The notes under the pieces: model-generated
What the model was told of the DNA's origin: nothing
The model's input: the letters and a program-made list of their open reading frames with translations, nothing else
The model's database searches: none
Part shown: piece by piece, positions 1 to 13,292 of the stretch
Layout: each line of letters begins with the position of its first letter
Position numbering within the stretch: the first letter of the stretch is position 1
Source: an uncultured Geobacter sp.
GTDB taxonomy: Bacteria; Desulfobacterota; Desulfuromonadia; Geobacterales; Geobacteraceae
DNA length: 43,159 nucleotides
Reading direction: 5' to 3'
Assembly: GCA_903925075.1 (NCBI GenBank)
Contig: CAIYDQ010000020.1
Coordinates: 1 to 43,159 of the forward strand
Program-made: the position numbers and the translations under genes

Positions 1-441
1 AAATCGCTTCATAATTCACCTGCCGAGTGAGATTTTTATGAGAGGCAAAGTAGCATATTTAGCGTATAAAATCAACATGTTACATGCTGAATAAGAAATT
101 TTGTGAATCTGGTGTCACGGATTCAGGTTATTGCGATAGAGCTACGGGCCGGAGTCACGACAAGCTCGGGACGACGTGCGCCGTGCGCCGGTTTTCCGGC
201 GCGCGCGGCAGGGATTAAAATACGGTTTGGCGCAAAGAATCCGGTGCAGGCCGATCGAAGGAGGCCTTGCCGGCCGCGGGCGTCTAAGGTATTCACCCCA
301 TATGATTAACTGGACCGCCGCTATAAACTGGGGCCGTCAAAAACGTCCTGCGGCGCAGGTTGTCCGCCGATGCCCGGAGCCGCCGCGGAGGAAGCCGCAC
401 AACCACGCGGCCCGCCTTAAGTACCCCGAGGGAGAGCAGAG
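1..441. other. non-coding structured leader upstream of response regulator
   Basis: No credible gene is seen; short open frames here lack ribosome binding sites and family resemblance. The first 100 bases are AT-rich and may hold a promoter. Two strong potential RNA hairpins follow: GCGCCGG/CCGGCGC around a TTTT loop near 185-202 (extendable to about 181-208), and CCGG-GCA-GCC paired with GGC-TGC-CGG near 241-273. A segment near 140-156 (GAGCTACGGGCC) recalls part of the GEMM cyclic-dinucleotide riboswitch core, but the hallmark GACGCAAAGC is absent, so no riboswitch is called. The long GC-rich leader before a tiny response regulator gene suggests post-transcriptional control; that is inference. 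Confidence 0.45.
67..93 (+). promoter_or_regulatory. weak sigma-28-like promoter candidate
   Basis: TAAAATCA, an 11-base spacer, then GCTGAATA. It matches 5 of 8 bases in each half of the enterobacterial FliA consensus TAAAGTTT-N11-GCCGATAA. The spacing is exact but the halves are weak. It is listed mainly because two better sigma-28-like sites occur elsewhere in the window. It would give a leader of about 340 nt before the gene at 442. Confidence 0.25.
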
Positions 442-837
442 ATGAGAATTCTGGTAGTGGAGGACGATTTCGTCAGCCGGAAAGTGCTCCGCAAGATGCT
501 GGCCCATTTCGGCGAAGCCGATTTCGCCGTTACCGGTTTGGAGGCCTTGGCGGCATACAAGGCGGCAATCGCGGAAAACAACCCCTACCGGCTCATCTGC
601 CTCGACATCATGATGCCCGGCATGGACGGGCAACAGACGCTGAAATGCATCCGCAAACACGAAGCCGAAACCGGAGTGAAGCAGGCGGACGAGGTGAAGG
701 TGATCATGACCACGGCCCTCGATTCGCCGGCCGAGGTCGTGGAGGCCTTTTACCGTGGCGGCTGCACCGGGTACCTGGTGAAGCCGATCGACAAGCACAA
801 ACTGAACGCGGTGATGAGAGAGGTCTTTTTCTCCTGA
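442..837 (+). CDS. single-domain response regulator (CheY-like receiver)
   Basis: A 131-residue protein made of one receiver domain with no output domain. The acidic pair is E7/D8/D9, the phospho-acceptor is D55 in LDIMMPGMDG, the switch threonine is T90/T91 and the conserved lysine is K114 in LVKPID. The ATG follows GGGAGAG at good spacing. It sits 62 bp before a hybrid kinase gene and is likely a diffusible phosphoryl acceptor for one of the neighbouring kinases, or a shuttle between them. It is clearly paralogous to the receiver protein at 7066-7464 (same LDIMMPGM core, same D55, similar tail). A CheY-type motor-binding role cannot be excluded, but the sequence is less like flagellar CheY than the protein at 29425. 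Confidence 0.9.
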   Translation: MRILVVEDDFVSRKVLRKMLAHFGEADFAVTGLEALAAYKAAIAENNPYRLICLDIMMPGMDGQQTLKCIRKHEAETGVKQADEVKVIMTTALDSPAEVVEAFYRGGCTGYLVKPIDKHKLNAVMREVFFS

Positions 838-899
838 CCGCGGTTCTCCGGGGCGCCATCTACCGCGCCCCGAGTCGCCGTTACCCACAGGTGAACGCC

Positions 900-6991
<6,092 letters not shown>

Positions 6992-7023
6992 TGGGGGGGG
7001 CGAGGACCGAGGGGGGGCGACCG

Positions 7024-7053
7024 GCGGAGATCCGGCAGGTGTCGCATCTCCGC
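7024..7053. terminator. hairpin between convergent genes
   Basis: A perfect inverted repeat GCGGAGAT (7024-7031) / ATCTCCGC (7046-7053) with a 14-nt loop lies in the 74-bp gap between two convergent genes. It has no long T tract, so a bidirectional terminator is inferred from position and stem. Confidence 0.45.
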
Positions 7054-7065
7054 TCCAGTCGGAGG

Positions 7066-7464
7066 CTATTTCTTCTTCATCAGGCCGAGTTTGGAGATCA
7101 CGTTGAACAGCCCGTCCTTGGAAACCGGCTTCACCAGATAGGCCGCCGACTGCGCCTCGCAGAAGGACTCCATGGCGTCGTTGGCCGAATTGAGCGCGGT
7201 CAGCATGATGATGTTCACCTTCTTGGCGTTCGGTTGATCCTTCTCCAGCGCCCGAATCGCTTTGGCCGTGTCGTGGCCGCTCATCCCCGGCATCATGATG
7301 TCCAGTATCACCAGGTCGTAGGGGTCGTCGTTCTGGTGGGCCTGGGCGAACTTGCTGAGCGCCGCCCCTCCCTCGGAGGCCTGGTCGCAATTGGCGACGT
7401 CTCGCAAAAGGGTGGCTACGAACTCACGGCAGAAAACTTCGTCGTCTACTATCAAACACTTCAT
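7066..7464 (-). CDS. single-domain response regulator (receiver only)
   Basis: A 132-residue receiver protein. The acidic pair is D7/D8, the phospho-acceptor is D55 in LDIMMPGMSG, the switch threonine is in IMLTALNS and the lysine is in YLVKPVSK. The frame stays open further upstream, but the ATG at 7464 is preceded by AAAGGAG at ideal spacing and begins exactly at the first receiver strand (MKCLIVDDE). It is a paralogue of the receiver at 442-837. It lies 89 bp downstream of the HDOD/hybrid-kinase genes on the same strand with its own possible promoter, so it may be expressed both with and apart from them. Its probable role is phosphotransfer partner of the Hpt-containing kinase next door. 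Confidence 0.88.
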   Translation of the reverse strand: MKCLIVDDEVFCREFVATLLRDVANCDQASEGGAALSKFAQAHQNDDPYDLVILDIMMPGMSGHDTAKAIRALEKDQPNAKKVNIIMLTALNSANDAMESFCEAQSAAYLVKPVSKDGLFNVISKLGLMKKK

Positions 7465-7491
7465 CGTTGGCTCCTTTGCTTGTTGCTCATC

Positions 7492-7518
7492 TCTATAGCA
7501 CCTGAAATCCGCTGTCAA
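7492..7518 (-). promoter_or_regulatory. sigma-70-like promoter candidate for the response regulator
   Basis: On the minus strand, TTGACA (7518-7513) and TATAGA (7497-7492) are separated by 15 bp. Both hexamers are good but the spacing is short. It lies 28 bp before the ATG at 7464. Confidence 0.35.
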
Positions 7519-7553
7519 TGATTTTTCGATTAGCGTCAATCAGGATGACTTTT

Positions 7554-9827
7554 TTAGGCGGGCGTGCCAGGTCCGGCGGCAACGGACTTGAAGTCGGCGA
7601 AGGCCTGCTGCAAATCGTCATAGAGCGCGGGGAGTTCGGCCAGCTCTCCGGCCTTGGCCAGCGATTCCATCCGGGCCGCGATGCTGCGCACCTGGAGGGC
7701 GCCCATGTTGGCGGCGGTGCCGGCTATGGTGTGGGCGCGAAAATGCATGGCCTCGGCGTCGTTTTGCCGCACCGCCTCGCCGAGTATGGAAAGATATTCG
7801 GTGACCCCGGTGTTGAACTTTTCGACGAAGATATCAATCAGCGACTCCTCCCCGCCCAGGCGCTCCAGCAGTTCCTCCCGATCGAAGATTTCCGAGGCCT
7901 CGGCCGCCTGCCGTGCGGCTGTCGCTGACCGTGCGGCGGCTGTCACCTGCCCCGCGGCTGTCGTTTGCCCCGCGGCTGCCGGCGCTGGCCCTGCGGCTGC
8001 TGCCGCCTGCCGTGGGGCTGCGGACGGCCCGCCCGGTTCTGCGCCGGCGGCCGGCGGCTCCCCGCCGACGATCTTTCTGATTACCGAGAAGATGTCCTTT
8101 TCCCTCACCGGCTTGGAGATGTAGCCGTCCATGCCGGCCTGCCGGCAGAGCGCCTCGTCCTCCTTCATGGCGTTGGCCGTCATGGCGCAGATGTGCACCC
8201 GCCCGCCCAGAGACTCCTCCCGGCTGCGGATGACCCGGGTCGCTTCCAGCCCGTCCATGACCGGCATCTGCATGTCCATGAAGATCAGGTCGTACTCCCC
8301 CTGCGACCATTTCTCCACGGCGTCCTTGCCGTTGTCGGCGCAAATCACCAGGTGGTCTCCGGTCTTGGCGATCAGCTTGAGCGAGATCAACTGGTTGATC
8401 GGCACGTCGTCGACCACCAGGATGCGCAGCTTGCTGACGGTCCGGAAGTCCGTCCCCGCCTCCTCCTCGGGCGGGAGTTCGCCCGGTTGAGGAACCCCCA
8501 GCACCACCGTGAAGAAGAAGACGCTCCCCTCTCCCGGGTGGCTGCGCACGCCGATCTTCCCTCCCATCAGCTCCACCAGGCTTTTGCTGATGGACAGGCC
8601 GAGGCCGGTGCCGCCGTAGAGACGGGTGGTCGAGCTGTCGGCCTGGGAGAATTTCTCGAAGATCGCCTCCTGCACGTGCGGGGCGATGCCGATGCCGGTG
8701 TCGGCGACCGAGAAGCTGAAGGTCGCCTTGCTGGCGTCGGAGCTCTCCACCCGGCAATCGACGGTGATCGATCCCTTCTCGGTGAATTTGAGGGCGTTGC
8801 CGACCAGGTTGCCCAGCACCTGCCCGATCCTGACCGGATCGCCCATCGCCCGCTCGCCGCGCGCGGCGCCCGGCTCCAGCTGCACCCGCACCCCCTTCTC
8901 CCGCCCCCGCAGCTCGAACGGCTGCAGGCAGCGGTCCAGGAAAGCGTCCAGGTCGAAGACGATGGACTCCAGGGTGATCTTGCCCGCCTCGATCTTGGAG
9001 ATGTCCAGGATCTCGTTGATGATGGTGAGCAGGTTCTCGGCCGACGCCGAGAGCGACTTCATGTAGTTTTTCTGCTCCTCGTTCAGGGGGGTGTCCATCA
9101 TCAACCGCCCCAGGCCGATGATGCCGTTCATCGGCGTGCGGATTTCGTGGCTCATGTTGGCCAGGAACACGCTCTTGGCCGCGGTGGCCGCCTCCGCCTG
9201 CAACAGGGCGTCGTTCAGCTCGGTGGTGCGCTGCAGCACCTTGGCTTCCAGGGTCTGCATGTGCTCCTGCACCATCTCGTAGAGCTCGGAGTTCTCCACC
9301 GCGTAGGCGGTGTTGATCAGGATGGAGCTGAGCGCGTTCAGGGTGGAGACCCCGGCGCTTACGTGGCTCCCCGCAAGGGTCGCCGCGAACATCCCCCTGA
9401 TGCGGGAATTGGTGGCCAGCACGTGCAGCACCAGCGTGTCGCAACCGTCGATGGTCGGCACCACCACCGGATGATTCTGGTTCAGCGCCCAGGCGAAGGT
9501 GCCGTCCAGGATCCTCGCGTCCACCTCGGCGGAGATGGCGCCGGAGGAGCCGGCCGGGTCGCAGACGGTCAACTCGAAGGAGGCGTCCTCGCCGATGCAG
9601 AACATGGACAAGGTGCCGAAAGGAACGAGCCGCCTCAGCTGGCCGAAGACGGCCTTGATCACGAAGGAGGAGTCCTTGACCCGGTAGATGTCGGACTGGA
9701 AATCGCTGCAGGCGGTGAGGACGTCGAGCGTCCTCAGGTAGTTGAGATTGGACTCCTCAAGGAAGGCGACCCGCTCCTGAAGCCTTTGGATCTGGCTGGC
9801 CGGGGACTCATCTGGCACCGTCTTCAC
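7554..9827 (-). CDS. soluble hybrid histidine kinase with receiver and Hpt domains
   Basis: A 757-residue protein without membrane segments. It has an N-terminal coiled coil (about 10-30), a GAF-like sensory region (about 35-185), a coiled-coil linker, HisKA with H227 in [12 protein letters not shown], HATPase (N box [20 protein letters not shown]), a receiver with D518 in [11 protein letters not shown], an Ala/Gln/Thr-rich low-complexity linker (about 590-645) and a C-terminal Hpt domain with H699 in [12 protein letters not shown]. It carries a complete His-Asp-His relay whose final acceptor may be the receiver at 7066-7464. The GTG at 9827 has GGGA directly against it. A GTG at 9818 (three codons in) has GGGAG at 8 nt and may be the true start. 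It overlaps the HDOD gene, so the two are coupled. Confidence 0.9.
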   Translation of the reverse strand: MKTVPDESPASQIQRLQERVAFLEESNLNYLRTLDVLTACSDFQSDIYRVKDSSFVIKAVFGQLRRLVPFGTLSMFCIGEDASFELTVCDPAGSSGAISAEVDARILDGTFAWALNQNHPVVVPTIDGCDTLVLHVLATNSRIRGMFAATLAGSHVSAGVSTLNALSSILINTAYAVENSELYEMVQEHMQTLEAKVLQRTTELNDALLQAEAATAAKSVFLANMSHEIRTPMNGIIGLGRLMMDTPLNEEQKNYMKSLSASAENLLTIINEILDISKIEAGKITLESIVFDLDAFLDRCLQPFELRGREKGVRVQLEPGAARGERAMGDPVRIGQVLGNLVGNALKFTEKGSITVDCRVESSDASKATFSFSVADTGIGIAPHVQEAIFEKFSQADSSTTRLYGGTGLGLSISKSLVELMGGKIGVRSHPGEGSVFFFTVVLGVPQPGELPPEEEAGTDFRTVSKLRILVVDDVPINQLISLKLIAKTGDHLVICADNGKDAVEKWSQGEYDLIFMDMQMPVMDGLEATRVIRSREESLGGRVHICAMTANAMKEDEALCRQAGMDGYISKPVREKDIFSVIRKIVGGEPPAAGAEPGGPSAAPRQAAAAAGPAPAAAGQTTAAGQVTAAARSATAARQAAEASEIFDREELLERLGGEESLIDIFVEKFNTGVTEYLSILGEAVRQNDAEAMHFRAHTIAGTAANMGALQVRSIAARMESLAKAGELAELPALYDDLQQAFADFKSVAAGPGTPA

Positions 9828-10683
9828 TCCCGAACAGGACGGAGACGGTCTGGGCGAAGGCCGCGTCCATCTGAGCCGCCAGGGTCGGCAGGAAGAAACA
9901 GGAGAGCTGCAGCCGTTCCCAGACCGAATCGTCCAGCTCGGGAACGAAGATCTCGCCGGAGTTGCCGAACTGCATGGCGTGGGCCATGATGTCGGCGAAA
10001 TGCAGGATCGAGGACTCGCGCGGGTATTGGCTCGCCTTGCGGCAGTCGTGATGGCAGCCCACCGGCTCGCCGACGCTCGGGGGGATCTTCCAGCGGCGCA
10101 ACAGCTCCCCGCCGACCTCGGCGTGGTCGAAGGAGAATTTTTCCCTCTCGGCCCGGTAGAGCAGGCCGCCGGTGGCCCGGGACTCCTCCAAAAGCTCCAG
10201 GCAGAGGTCCGGCACCCGGACGTACATGACCAGCCTGCCGATGTCGTGCAGGATGCCGGCCACGAAGAAACGCTCGACGTTGGCCTCGCGCTGGCTGGTC
10301 GCCAGGAGCCGCGCGGCCAGGCCGACGGCGACGCTGTGCTTCCAGAAGCGCTCCATGTTGACCAGATCCTCGGGTATCCCCTTGAAGACGTCCATCACCG
10401 AGATCGCCAACGCCAGGTCGCGTACCTGGAAAACGCCGATGATGGTCACCGCCTGGGTGATGCTGTCTATCTTGGAGAAGTAGCCGAACAACGGGCTGTT
10501 GGCCAGTTTCAGGATGCGCGCCGTAAGCCCCATGTCTTCGGAGATGATCTTGGCGATGTCGCCGATGGAGCTGCGCGGGTGGTCGATCGCCTCGGAGAGC
10601 TGCGAGTAGAACATGGGGAGCGAGTGGATGGTGGAGACGTCCTGCACCATGTGCTCGACGGAAAGTTGCGGACTACGACGCAC
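9808..10683 (-). CDS. HDOD domain signalling protein
   Basis: A 291-residue protein with the HDOD fold (output domain related to HD phosphohydrolases), running from about residue 14 ([14 protein letters not shown]) to about 215. H116, H146-D147 (GILHDIGRL) and H187 (FDHAEVGG) are retained, though HDOD proteins are generally regarded as non-catalytic or of unknown activity. The GTG at 10683 is chosen because AGGAGGG lies 6-7 nt upstream; the ATG at 10650 has no Shine-Dalgarno. It overlaps the upstream small gene by 11 nt and the downstream kinase by about 20 nt, making a three-gene coupled unit. HDOD proteins are frequent in Geobacter and often sit beside kinases. Its role here is regulatory but unspecified. 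Confidence 0.87.
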   Translation of the reverse strand: MRRSPQLSVEHMVQDVSTIHSLPMFYSQLSEAIDHPRSSIGDIAKIISEDMGLTARILKLANSPLFGYFSKIDSITQAVTIIGVFQVRDLALAISVMDVFKGIPEDLVNMERFWKHSVAVGLAARLLATSQREANVERFFVAGILHDIGRLVMYVRVPDLCLELLEESRATGGLLYRAEREKFSFDHAEVGGELLRRWKIPPSVGEPVGCHHDCRKASQYPRESSILHFADIMAHAMQFGNSGEIFVPELDDSVWERLQLSCFFLPTLAAQMDAAFAQTVSVLFGSEDGAR

Positions 10684-11008
10684 GGGCGGCCCTCCTCTCG
10701 ATGCAGATGCGCATCAGTTCCTTGATGGCCGGGTGCTCCGTGTCGTTGTGCACGAACAAGAGCTCCACCTCTTCCCGGGCCGCGGCCAGCGCCGCCGGGT
10801 CCAGCTCCGCGTTGGGCTCCGTCTCCGGATCTTCCGCGACGTTGTCGCCGACTATTTCCGCCTCCAGGACCCCCCACATGCGGAAGATGGAGAAATGTTT
10901 CTCGGTGAGTTCCGCGCCTGCGGGCAAAAGCAGCCTGCCGCTGCGGTCGCAGATGTTCCGGCTCAAAACCATGCCGGGTGCCAGGTTGTCGATGTGGACC
11001 AGTGCCAC
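10673..11008 (-). CDS. small regulatory-domain protein (HD-GYP-associated N-terminal-like)
   Basis: A 111-residue protein starting at a GTG at 11008, chosen because GGAGG is exactly 6 nt upstream; the longer frame to 11068 has no such signal. Residues 1-55 (HIDNLAPGMVLSRNICD, GRLLLPAGAELTEKH) resemble the short domain that precedes HD-GYP/HDOD domains in many proteins (pattern L-PGM-L--D-----G-LLLP-G--L). The rest is an acidic linker and a helical, basic C-terminus. It is the first gene of the minus-strand unit and overlaps the HDOD gene, so the two may form one functional HDOD module split into two polypeptides. No enzymatic motif is seen. Confidence 0.75.
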   Translation of the reverse strand: MALVHIDNLAPGMVLSRNICDRSGRLLLPAGAELTEKHFSIFRMWGVLEAEIVGDNVAEDPETEPNAELDPAALAAAREEVELLFVHNDTEHPAIKELMRICIERRAARAS

Positions 11009-11074
11009 GTGAAGCCTCCTTTGCCTTGCTGCGCTGCCGCCCGTCCCCCGCGTCGCGGGACAAGCCATGTTAGT

Positions 11075-11101
11075 GTATCGGCGGAATCGGCGCCATCTTT
11101 A
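11075..11101 (-). promoter_or_regulatory. sigma-28 (FliA)-type promoter for the HDOD/kinase unit
   Basis: On the minus strand, TAAAGATG (11101-11094), an 11-base spacer and GCCGATAC (11082-11075). This matches TAAAGTTT-N11-GCCGATAA at 13 of 16 positions with exact spacing. It lies 66 bp before the GTG at 11008. If functional, it places the HDOD protein and hybrid kinase in the late flagellar/chemotaxis regulon. Confidence 0.7.
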
Positions 11102-11175
11102 GGGATTATTACGGCGGCCTCGTCAACTTTGCCGAACTTGCCCAAAAAAATCGCCCTGTTAAGACGAGGCACATG

Positions 11176-11202
11176 TTGCGTGCGTCATTGTTTTATGATA
11201 AT
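11176..11202 (+). promoter_or_regulatory. weak sigma-70-like promoter candidate for cheW-hydrogenase operon
   Basis: TTGCGT, 15 bp, GATAAT. It is the best match seen in front of the operon but is poor in spacing and in the -35 box. No sigma-54 or convincing sigma-28 site was found on this strand. Confidence 0.25.
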
Positions 11203-11410
11203 TTAACCCGACTCATTACCGGGGAGCCACTAAAATCGTCATCCTGCCGCCGTTGCCGCCCTGTATGCGACATTGTCTCCGGCGCCGCCGGGATCGAAAA
11301 CTCCATTTTCCGCCGACAAACTCGATGTACCCACTCTAACCAGCCAGCGCCGCCGCAGCCGTCGCCTTACGCTTGCCGATCTATCCGCCGCAACCAGGGA
11401 GGAATTTCCT

Positions 11411-11839
11411 TTGGCCGCTTTTTCATCCAACGAGGACATCCAGCTCGTCACCTTTTTTCTGGAGGGCGAGGAATACGGCGTGGACGTGATGCGGGTGCGG
11501 GAGATCACCGGCATGACGGAGATCACCAAGACCGCCAACTCCCCTCACTACGTGAAGGGAGTCATCAACCTGCGAGGCGTCATCGTCCCCATCGTCTCCC
11601 TGAGAAGCCGCCTGGGGATGCCGGAGGCGCTCGACGACAGCGCGAGTTGCATCGCGGTGACCGATTTCAACGGCGAATTGACCGGCTTCGTCATCGACGA
11701 GATCTCGGACGTCATCCGCCTCAGGCAGGGGGAGCTGCAGCCGGCGCCGGACGCCGCCGGTCAACCTTGGATCGAGGGCATTTTCTTCCAGGCCGACCAC
11801 AAGATGGTGGTGCTGCTCAACCTGGAACCTTTCTGCTGA
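11411..11839 (+). CDS. cheW: CheW-like chemotaxis coupling protein
   Basis: A 142-residue CheW-domain protein: QLVTFFLEGEEYGVDVMRVREI, then YVKGVINLRGVIVPIVSLRSRLGM and the C-terminal GIFFQADHKMVVLLNLE. CheW couples chemoreceptors to CheA at the inner face of the membrane or in cytoplasmic arrays. The TTG start at 11411 is chosen because AGGGAGG lies 8 nt upstream and the length then fits the family; the frame is open to 11273 but that part is unlike CheW. It is first in an operon with a [NiFe] hydrogenase, and a chemoreceptor is last. That arrangement suggests a dedicated coupling protein for that receptor. No CheA is encoded in the window. Confidence 0.9.
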   Translation: MAAFSSNEDIQLVTFFLEGEEYGVDVMRVREITGMTEITKTANSPHYVKGVINLRGVIVPIVSLRSRLGMPEALDDSASCIAVTDFNGELTGFVIDEISDVIRLRQGELQPAPDAAGQPWIEGIFFQADHKMVVLLNLEPFC

Positions 11840-11853
11840 AACAGGAGTAGCCA

Positions 11854-12348
11854 ATGGAGACGCGCAGTCAGAGAGTCGCATTACAGGACGCCATGGTTTT
11901 TCTGGGGGCGATCGCCTCGGGTACCGAACAGGCCATCGGCGAATCGGCCAACAGGATCAGCTATCTCGCCGGCGTGAACCTGGGCAAAAGGCTGTCGGAG
12001 GGGGTGCCGACCACCGGCGACATCGAAAAGGCCCTGGACGCCACCCGGGAGGTGCTGCTGCGGAACGATTACCTCTGGCTTTTCGAGGCGTTCAAGACCC
12101 ACGACCAGCAGGCGACCTTTCAGGAGAGCGAGGAGGGGACCCAGGTGATGCTGGTCTTTCGGGACTGCATGATCCGGCAGTCGCTGTTTCGTTTCGGACA
12201 CGCTCAAAAGGGATCGCTCTGCAACATGATGTACGGCTTCTTCGCCGGCGCGCTGCAGAACATCATGGGACGGGAATCGTCGCTGGAGATCGTGCACGCC
12301 GGGGAAAACGCCTGTTACAAAAAACTGGTGGTCAGGAGGGCTTCATGA
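11854..12348 (+). CDS. V4R-like small cysteine protein, hydrogenase operon (paralogue 1)
   Basis: A 164-residue soluble protein I cannot name with certainty. Its C-terminal half (C105, then SLCNMMYGFFAGAL with C123, then HAGENACYKKLVV with C154) resembles the V4R/4-vinyl-reductase-like ligand-binding fold, whose members end in a similar GE-x-C strand. The same pattern recurs in the protein at 14957-15412 with nearly the same cysteine spacing (18 and 31 residues here, 18 and 30 there). It lies 14 bp after cheW and overlaps the hydrogenase small-subunit gene by 4 nt (ATGA). The three shared cysteines could bind metal or respond to redox. A role as sensor or adaptor between hydrogenase and chemoreceptor is inference. 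Confidence 0.7.
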   Translation: METRSQRVALQDAMVFLGAIASGTEQAIGESANRISYLAGVNLGKRLSEGVPTTGDIEKALDATREVLLRNDYLWLFEAFKTHDQQATFQESEEGTQVMLVFRDCMIRQSLFRFGHAQKGSLCNMMYGFFAGALQNIMGRESSLEIVHAGENACYKKLVVRRAS

Positions 12349-13292
12349 GCGAGGTCACCATCAATACCGAGTGGCTGAGCGATTGCTCGGGCTGCCACAT
12401 CGCCATCGTCGATCTGCACGAAAAGATCATGAACGTGCTGCAGGCGGTGAAGATCCAGCGCTGTCCGGTGCTGACCGACATCAAGGACTACCCCAAGGCG
12501 ACCGTAGGCCTTGTCTCCGGCGCCATCCGCAACGAGCACGACCGCCACGCCGCCATCGAGATGCGCAAGGCCTGCGACATCGTGGTCGCCTGGGGATCGT
12601 GCGCCGTCTTCGGCGGCCCGGCCGGAGCCGGCAACATCCACACCCCGGAGGAGATCGTCAGGGCCGTCTACCTGGAGAACAAGACCACCGTTTCCGCCGC
12701 CGCTCCCTCAAGCGAGGTGTCGCCGCTGGAGTCGGTGGTGAGCCCCATCGACCAGGTGATCGAGGTCGACCTGTACCTCCCCGGTTGCCCGCCCCACCCC
12801 GCCTTCATCTTCGAAGCGCTGTCGGCGCTGGTGGAGGGGCGCCAGCCCGAGGTGAACCGGCGCTCGGTCTGCGCCAAGTGCAAGCGGCAGATGGTCAAGA
12901 CCGAGGTGACCGCCATCAAGTCCAACTCCGAAGGGATTCCCGACGCCGAGCAGTGCTTTCTGAGCCAGGGGTACACCTGCATGGGTTCGGTCACCATCGA
13001 CCGCTGCCTGGCGCCCTGCCCCGGCAACGGCGTCCCCTGCACCGGCTGCGCCGGGGCGACCATGCAGATCCTGACCGAGCCCAACCGCGACATCAGGACC
13101 GAGATCGCCGAGCGCATGTCCCGACTGACCCGCATCGACCGCGAGGCCATCGTGCTCTCGCTGGAGCGGGGCGCCAAGTCGCACTATTCCTACACCATGG
13201 CCAGCTCCATGATCGGCAAGAAACCCACCTTCCACATCAAGAAATGGATCGAGGACGAAAACGAGGATTACGAAGCAGGGGGACTCGCATGA
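12345..13292 (+). CDS. [NiFe] hydrogenase small subunit (Mvh/Frh G type)
   Basis: A 315-residue iron-sulfur subunit. C14 and C17 (CSGCH), C86 (WGSCAVFGGP) and C148 (LPGCPP) bind the proximal [4Fe-4S] cluster. C176/C179 (CAKC), C204, C212, C221, C225, C232 and C235 supply ligands for two further clusters, as in the F420-non-reducing (MvhG) or F420-reducing (FrhG) hydrogenase small subunits. There is no twin-arginine signal, so it is cytoplasmic. It transfers electrons from the NiFe site to a partner, here perhaps the ferredoxin at 14706. No MvhD, HdrA or FrhB gene is nearby. It overlaps the neighbouring genes on both sides (ATGA). Confidence 0.88.
   Translation: MSEVTINTEWLSDCSGCHIAIVDLHEKIMNVLQAVKIQRCPVLTDIKDYPKATVGLVSGAIRNEHDRHAAIEMRKACDIVVAWGSCAVFGGPAGAGNIHTPEEIVRAVYLENKTTVSAAAPSSEVSPLESVVSPIDQVIEVDLYLPGCPPHPAFIFEALSALVEGRQPEVNRRSVCAKCKRQMVKTEVTAIKSNSEGIPDAEQCFLSQGYTCMGSVTIDRCLAPCPGNGVPCTGCAGATMQILTEPNRDIRTEIAERMSRLTRIDREAIVLSLERGAKSHYSYTMASSMIGKKPTFHIKKWIEDENEDYEAGGLA

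Larger units (their letters stand above)
11009..11410. other. divergent intergenic region between HDOD/kinase unit and hydrogenase-chemotaxis operon
   Basis: The 402 bp hold a sigma-28-like promoter reading left (11075-11101), a weak sigma-70-like site reading right (11176-11202) and an AT-rich patch around 11185-11210. The cheW reading frame is open through 11273-11410, but that part is Pro/Arg-rich and lacks CheW similarity, so I treat it as leader. Confidence 0.6.

Noticed and set aside
140-300. GEMM (cyclic-dinucleotide) riboswitch in the first leader
   Set aside because: GAGCTACGGGCC and GCGCAAAG are present but in the wrong arrangement, and the tetraloop/receptor pattern cannot be built convincingly. 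Kept only as a structured leader.
360-899. Upstream extension of the first hybrid kinase
   Set aside because: It overlaps the complete response-regulator gene in another frame and has no kinase-like sequence. The ATG at 900 has its own ribosome site followed by a transmembrane helix.
11293-11319. Sigma-28 promoter for cheW based on GCCGACAA at 11312
   Set aside because: The -10 half is good, but the required -35 position reads ATCGAAAA, which does not match TAAAGTTT.
11273-11410. N-terminal extension of cheW
   Set aside because: The frame is open, but the residues are Pro/Arg/Ser-rich and unlike CheW, while TTG at 11411 has an ideal ribosome binding site and gives family length.
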